Part shown: piece by piece, positions 44,437 to 48,514 of the stretch
Position numbering within the stretch: position 1 is the first letter of the stretch
Layout: each line of letters starts with the position of its first letter
Assembly: GCA_900546385.1 (NCBI GenBank)
Contig: URCT01000002.1
Location: forward strand, 1 to 48,514
Direction of reading: 5' to 3'
Length of the DNA: 48,514 nt
DNA from: an uncultured Eubacteriales bacterium
Lineage (GTDB): Bacteria > Bacillota > Clostridia > Oscillospirales > CAG-382
Notes under the pieces: model-generated
Seen by the model: only the letters and a program-made list of their open reading frames with translations
Told to the model about the DNA's origin: nothing
Database searches by the model: none
Made by a program: the position numbers and the translations under genes

Positions 44437-45534
44437 ATGAATTCACCCAAAAAGCAAGGCGTTCTGAACGTCGCCATTATCGGCCAAGGCCGCAGCGGCC
44501 GCGATATTCACGGCGCGTATTTCCTGTCAGAAGCCTCCAAAAAATATTATCGCGTCGTCGCCGTCGTCGATGCCCTTGCCTCGCGCCGTGCCCGTGCCGC
44601 CAACGAATTCGGCTGCCATGTCTACGACGACTACAAGCTTTTATTTGACCACAACGATATCGATCTCGTCATCAACTCCACCTTTTCCGACGAGCATTAT
44701 CCCATCACCATGGATCTTTTGGAGCACGGTCTTAACGTCGTGTGCGAAAAGCCGTTTTCCGCCTATGCCGACGAGTGCGAAGCCATGATCCGTGCAGCAA
44801 AAGAGCATAACTGCCTTCTCACCGTGTTTCAACAGTCCCGGCTTGCCTCCTACTATAAGCGTATTCACGAGATCCTCGAAAGCGGCGTTCTCGGCGAAAT
44901 CGCACAGATAAGCATTGCGTTTTCCGGCTTCTCGCGCCGTTGGGACTGGCAGACCAGCAAGCGCTTCTACGGCGGAAGCCTCTTAAACACCGGCCCTCAT
45001 CCGCTCGACCAAGCATTGGATCTTCTGAACCTCGCTGAGGATGAGCTGCCGCAGGTGGTATATTCCAAGCTCGGCAAATACAATTCCTTCGGCGATGCCG
45101 AGGACTACGCCAAGGTGCTTCTCACCGCGCCCGGCAGACCGCTCATCGACGTGGAAATCAGCAGCTGCGACGCTTATTCCGATTACACCTACAAGATCCA
45201 AGGCTCGCGCGGCTCGTTAAAAGCCACCATGAGCAAGCTGGAATGGAAGTATTTCGACCCGATCGAAGCGCCCGAACAAAAGCTCACGTTCGAAACGTTA
45301 GTCGGCGACGACGGTTATTCTCCGCAGTATTGCGGCGAACGGCTGCCTTGGCACTGCTTTACTGAGGAGTTGAACGGAACGGCGTTCGGCCTTGCCGTGG
45401 AGGATTACTATGAGCGGCTGTACAAAACCATGACCGAAGGTGCCGAGCTGTTCATCAAGCCGGAGGCGGTCGTCAAGCTCATTCGCGTGGCCGAAAGAGT
45501 CCACGCCGATAATCCCATGCCGGTCCTTTACTAA
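44437..45534 (+). CDS. Gfo/Idh/MocA-family oxidoreductase
   Basis: A 365-residue NAD(P)-dependent sugar dehydrogenase-type protein. The Rossmann start is VAIIGQGRSGRDIHGAYF, the family EKP motif is in VVCEKPFSAYADEC, and the C-terminal domain has GGSLLNTGPHPLDQALDLL, with the His expected near the substrate. ATG at 44437 after GAAAGGAAGG; the open frame further upstream is a shadow of the nagB gene. Co-transcribed with the NagB-like gene and closed by a terminator. Substrate unknown; an amino sugar or its derivative is suggested by context. Confidence 0.88.
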   Translation: MNSPKKQGVLNVAIIGQGRSGRDIHGAYFLSEASKKYYRVVAVVDALASRRARAANEFGCHVYDDYKLLFDHNDIDLVINSTFSDEHYPITMDLLEHGLNVVCEKPFSAYADECEAMIRAAKEHNCLLTVFQQSRLASYYKRIHEILESGVLGEIAQISIAFSGFSRRWDWQTSKRFYGGSLLNTGPHPLDQALDLLNLAEDELPQVVYSKLGKYNSFGDAEDYAKVLLTAPGRPLIDVEISSCDAYSDYTYKIQGSRGSLKATMSKLEWKYFDPIEAPEQKLTFETLVGDDGYSPQYCGERLPWHCFTEELNGTAFGLAVEDYYERLYKTMTEGAELFIKPEAVVKLIRVAERVHADNPMPVLY

Positions 45535-45541
45535 GAATTTC

Positions 45542-45584
45542 AAAGCGGTGCGGTTTCTGAAGCGGAGACCGTCACCGCTTTTTT
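45542..45584 (+). terminator. Rho-independent terminator after the oxidoreductase gene
   Basis: Long stem (AAAGCGGTGCGGTTTC with GAGACCGTCACCGCTTT, nearly complete), 7-nt loop, T6. Confidence 0.88.
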
Positions 45585-45642
45585 CGCAAAGCCAAGCAAG
45601 GTAAAAATTTGCGTTTTTTGTACATTTTTGAAGCATAAACAC

Positions 45643-45671
45643 TTGATTTGCCATCCAAAATCTGTTATAAT
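45643..45671 (+). promoter_or_regulatory. Promoter of the nagA operon
   Basis: TTGATT (45643-45648), 17-nt spacer, TATAAT (45666-45671). Confidence 0.8.
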
Positions 45672-45730
45672 ACCATCGGATATCTTGAAAACATGGATGT
45701 TTTCCGAATGTCCGTCAAGGAGAAACACGT

Positions 45731-46933
45731 ATGATCATCCAAATCACAAACGGTAAAATCATCACCCAAGATTCCATCCGCATCGACGCCGATCTCTATT
45801 TTGAGACGACCGTCGGCAAAATCATCGGCCTTTACCCAAAGCGTTCGCCGCTTGCGCCGACGCCCGACAAAACGCTCGACGCACAAGGCCTTTTCGTTTC
45901 GCCCGGCTTTATCGATTTACACACGCACGGTGCCGGCGGAGCGGATTTTCTCGACTGCGAAAAAGACGGCTTTCTGAAGGCTGCCGCCACGCACGCACGC
46001 CACGGAACGACGGCGCTCCTGCCGACGGCCACCTCAGGAGACCTCGCCGAGCTTTTTGAGACCATCGATGTCTACCGTGCCGCCAAGGAAGAGAACACGA
46101 CGGCCGCTTTCCTCGGCCTGCATCTCGAAGGCCCGTATTTTGCGCTCAGCCAAAAGGGTGCCCAAGACGAAGCGTATGTGCGCGGCTTCGACAAGGACGA
46201 ATACACGCGCATTCTCGCTTACGGCGGAAGCGATATCCGCCGATGGAGTGCCGCACCCGAGCTTGCCGGTGCCGAAGAATTTGCGCACACGCTCACATCG
46301 CACGGCGTGCTGCCGTCGATCGGGCACACCGACGCATCGGAGGACGACGTTTACAAGGCGTTTGACGCCGGATTTACGCACGTCACGCACCTTTATTCCT
46401 GCACCAGCGGCGTACACCGCAAGAACGGGCTTCGCTATGCCGGTGTCATCGAATGCGCCTACTTAAACGACCGCATGACGGTCGAGATCATTGCCGACGG
46501 CGTGCATCTTCCGGCTTCGCTCTTAAAGCTGGTGTACAAAATCAAAGGCGCGTACAGCACCGCCCTTGTCACCGATTCCATGCGTGCGGCCGGAATGCCC
46601 GAAGGTGAAAGCATTTTGGGCAGCAAAACGCATGGGCTTCGCGTCATCGTGGAGGACGGCGTTGCCAAAATGCCGGATCGCACCTGTTTTGCCGGGAGCG
46701 TTGCCACCATGGACAGGCTCGTGCGCAACATGGTGTATCTGGCCGGTGTATCGCTTGTCGATGCAGTGAAAATGGCCTCCGAAACACCGGCGCGCATCAT
46801 CGGTCAAGCGCATAAGGGTGCGCTGTTAGCCGGCTACGATGCGGATATCCTTCTTTTTGACGAAAACATACAGATCGACACGGTCATCATCGGCGGAAAG
46901 GCGGTTTTTTATGACCAAAAGAGAAACGCATAG
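45731..46933 (+). CDS. nagA: N-acetylglucosamine-6-phosphate deacetylase
   Basis: A 400-residue amidohydrolase that makes glucosamine-6-phosphate for NagB. Motifs: GFIDLHTHGAGG (H64, H66), HLEGPYF, SIGHTDASEDDV, VTHLYSCTSG, EIIADGVHLP and the catalytic Asp in LVTDSMRAAG. Length is normal for the family. RBS CAAGGAGAA. It has its own promoter, separate from the NagB-like operon upstream. Its last 23 bases overlap the start of the next AraC gene, so the regulator is translationally linked to it. Confidence 0.93.
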   Translation: MIIQITNGKIITQDSIRIDADLYFETTVGKIIGLYPKRSPLAPTPDKTLDAQGLFVSPGFIDLHTHGAGGADFLDCEKDGFLKAAATHARHGTTALLPTATSGDLAELFETIDVYRAAKEENTTAAFLGLHLEGPYFALSQKGAQDEAYVRGFDKDEYTRILAYGGSDIRRWSAAPELAGAEEFAHTLTSHGVLPSIGHTDASEDDVYKAFDAGFTHVTHLYSCTSGVHRKNGLRYAGVIECAYLNDRMTVEIIADGVHLPASLLKLVYKIKGAYSTALVTDSMRAAGMPEGESILGSKTHGLRVIVEDGVAKMPDRTCFAGSVATMDRLVRNMVYLAGVSLVDAVKMASETPARIIGQAHKGALLAGYDADILLFDENIQIDTVIIGGKAVFYDQKRNA

Positions 46934-47813
46934 AGCTTCCGACAGCGTCGAAAGCATCCGCGCGGCAAATCGAATGCGGGATTATCCCCAAGAGGATGTC
47001 AGTGTATTCTTAAAGGAATACCGCAACCCTTACATGATCACGCCGCATTTGCACACGGAATACGAGATCTACTACAACATAAACGGCGGCAAGGGCTTCT
47101 TTATCGACGACCACTACTACGACTGCAATCCGCATGACTTGTTCATCATCCGCAAAATGCACATTCACCGCGTGGCGGTCGGCGATCCGGACAATTATGT
47201 GCGGTGCGTCATCAGCATCGATTCGTCGTTTATCGACAAGTTAAGGCTGTTGCTTTCGGATCGCACAGCACTTGATTTTTTGGATGCGGTCGGCGAAACG
47301 CTGCCGGTCAAGGTGCATTTGGAAAAAGAGGATCACGAAAAGTACATGATGCACATCAAAGAGTATCTGCGGTTGGAGCAGGCGAAAAATTCGCTGCTTT
47401 TGACCTCGAAGCTGTTTGAACTGCTTGCCTTTATCAAATACGTCTATCGCGGAAAGGAGGGCGTTGTGATCCCGGAATCCGAGCCGGAATTGTGGTCGGA
47501 AAAGGCCATTCGCTACATTGAGCGCAATTTCAGGGAATGTCAGGCCTCCGAGGTGGCGCACGCCTTGAACATCAACGAAAACTATCTCAGCCGGCTGTTC
47601 AAAAACGAAACCGGCACGTCGCTCAACAACTATATCATCCAACGCCGCATCGCCGAGGCCAAAAAGCTTTTGTACAACGGCGTCAGCGTCAAGGACACCT
47701 GCACGTCCTCCGGGTTTAACGACTGCTCGAATTTTATCCGCACCTTCAAGAAGTTCACCGGAATGTCGCCGGGAACCATCAAAAAACAGCGCAGTTTTGA
47801 AGAGCAGCATTAA
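46911..47813 (+). CDS. AraC-family transcriptional regulator
   Basis: A 300-residue regulator. Cupin sensing domain ~30-110 with HLHTEYEIYYNINGGKGFFI and DLFIIRKMHIHRV; C-terminal double HTH with VAHALNINENYLSRLFKNET and VKDTCTSSGFNDCSNFIRTF, ending GMSPGTIKKQ. The ATG at 46911 lies inside the end of nagA, and the GGAAAGGCGG before it is also inside nagA. Likely controls the amino-sugar genes, perhaps both nag units; it is not NagC or NagR type. Confidence 0.92.
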   Translation: MTKRETHRASDSVESIRAANRMRDYPQEDVSVFLKEYRNPYMITPHLHTEYEIYYNINGGKGFFIDDHYYDCNPHDLFIIRKMHIHRVAVGDPDNYVRCVISIDSSFIDKLRLLLSDRTALDFLDAVGETLPVKVHLEKEDHEKYMMHIKEYLRLEQAKNSLLLTSKLFELLAFIKYVYRGKEGVVIPESEPELWSEKAIRYIERNFRECQASEVAHALNINENYLSRLFKNETGTSLNNYIIQRRIAEAKKLLYNGVSVKDTCTSSGFNDCSNFIRTFKKFTGMSPGTIKKQRSFEEQH

Positions 47814-47844
47814 GCCCACCCACAAAAGGAGCAATACAACCATC

Positions 47845-48348
47845 ATGCAAGACATTCTCATTCGATCCTATGATCCCCAAAACGCCGATGAAATTGCCGC
47901 CATGGCGCGCATTTGGAACAAGGTGGTAGAGGACGGGGTCGCATTTCCGCAAGAAGACTTTTTGGACACCGAAGGTGCGTCCGCATTTTTCGCCGCCCAG
48001 ACCGACTGCGGCGTTGCCGTTGACACCCAAACCGGCAGCATCTGCGGATTATACATTCTGCATCCGAACAATGTCGGCCGCTGCGGCCACATTGCAAATG
48101 CGAGCTATGCCGTATCGACCGAGCTTCGCGGCAGGCACATCGGCGAAAAGTTAGTGCTTGACTGCTTACGCAATGCCCGAGAGCATGGTTTTCGGATCAT
48201 GCAGTTCAACGCGGTAGTTGCCTCCAACACGCACGCAAGGCATCTTTATGAACGCATCGGTTTTGTGCCGCTTGGTGTGATTCCGGGCGGTTTCCGCATG
48301 AAAGACGGGCACTATGAGGACATTTGTCCGTACTATATCGTGCTTTAA
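47845..48348 (+). CDS. GNAT-family N-acetyltransferase
   Basis: A 167-residue acetyltransferase. GNAT landmarks: SICGLYILHPN (strand 4 region), AVSTELRGRHIGEKLVLDCL (acetyl-CoA pyrophosphate loop R-G-x-x-I-G), and HARHLYERIGFVPLG. The start at 47845 is preceded by AAAAGGAGC with a long 13-nt gap; it follows the AraC stop by 31 nt and is probably co-transcribed. The substrate cannot be told. A strong terminator follows. Confidence 0.88.
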   Translation: MQDILIRSYDPQNADEIAAMARIWNKVVEDGVAFPQEDFLDTEGASAFFAAQTDCGVAVDTQTGSICGLYILHPNNVGRCGHIANASYAVSTELRGRHIGEKLVLDCLRNAREHGFRIMQFNAVVASNTHARHLYERIGFVPLGVIPGGFRMKDGHYEDICPYYIVL

Positions 48349-48358
48349 GGCGCGTTTT

Positions 48359-48397
48359 CCGGGACTTTTCGAGGATTCGAAAAGTCCCGGATTTTTT
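48359..48397 (+). terminator. Rho-independent terminator after the GNAT gene
   Basis: Perfect 14-bp stem CCGGGACTTTTCGA / TCGAAAAGTCCCGG, 4-nt loop, then AT6. Confidence 0.95.
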
Positions 48398-48419
48398 GCA
48401 CGAATTTGTTGTTTTGTGC

Positions 48420-48514
48420 GCTGATTCGAGGTTTGCAGAACCTCGAATCTCCCTGCGGGAAGGTTTTAATTTTGTTAGTGGGAAGTTGTTGTTTGGGTGG
48501 GCTGATTCGAGGTT
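48420..48514. repeat. Hairpin-forming direct repeat, cut by the window end
   Basis: GCTGATTCGAGGTT occurs at 48420 and again at 48501, 81 bp apart, each preceded by a GTTGTTT-rich stretch. The first copy folds as GATTCGAGGTT-TGCAG-AACCTCGAATC (11-bp perfect stem). The second copy is truncated by the window edge. No coding potential seen. Confidence 0.7.

Overview
The window looks like chromosomal DNA of a spore-forming, S-layer-bearing member of the Clostridia (Bacillota), most likely a gut or other anaerobic glycan degrader. The support is: strong AGGAGG-type ribosome binding sites and consensus sigma-A promoters; four proteins with triple SLH domains; a CotF-type spore-coat gene pair; many AraC-family regulators; and glycoside hydrolases of families 78, 95, 127 and a GH99/WbsX-like family. 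No phage, IS, CRISPR, rRNA or tRNA was recognised. Both window ends are cut: the first gene lacks its 5' end and the last repeat runs off the edge.

Layout. (1) 1-6.4 kb: an AraC regulator, a GH78 alpha-L-rhamnosidase (+), then a divergent operon of AraC plus GH95 alpha-L-fucosidase (-). (2) 6.6-13.6 kb: an operon of an SLH-anchored GH99/WbsX-like enzyme and a secreted protein. The GH78 and SLH-GH99 genes share a nearly identical 45-bp operator/-35 block, so they probably form one AraC regulon. (3) 13.7-30.9 kb (-): a cell-surface block. It holds an SLH transglutaminase-like protein, a 39-residue peptide gene that is easy to miss, a 2218-residue SLH giant, and a 2337-residue secreted Ig-like giant. 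The two giants form an operon behind a perfect consensus promoter with a palindrome over the start site. (4) 30.9-38.5 kb: a broken secreted GH78 gene (two internal deletions and a frameshift), AraC, GH127 beta-L-arabinofuranosidase, and a divergent AraC whose promoter overlaps the GH127 promoter face to face. (5) 38.6-43.3 kb: MgtC-type membrane protein, an SLH-anchored serpin with a glycine-rich reactive loop, two small spore-coat proteins, a degenerate M42 peptidase homologue and a small membrane-anchored protein. (6) 43.6-48.4 kb: amino-sugar catabolism (NagB-like deaminase/isomerase, Gfo/Idh/MocA oxidoreductase, NagA) with an AraC regulator and a GNAT acetyltransferase.

Together the region suggests use of glycans carrying terminal rhamnose, fucose and arabinofuranose plus N-acetylglucosamine. 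Large S-layer-attached proteins outside the cell would bind and cut polymers, and cytoplasmic exo-enzymes (GH78, GH95, GH127, none with a signal peptide) would finish imported oligosaccharides. No sugar transporter lies in the window. The most noteworthy items are the shared AraC operator, the giant-protein operon with its accompanying peptide, the surface serpin, and the multiply broken GH78 gene.
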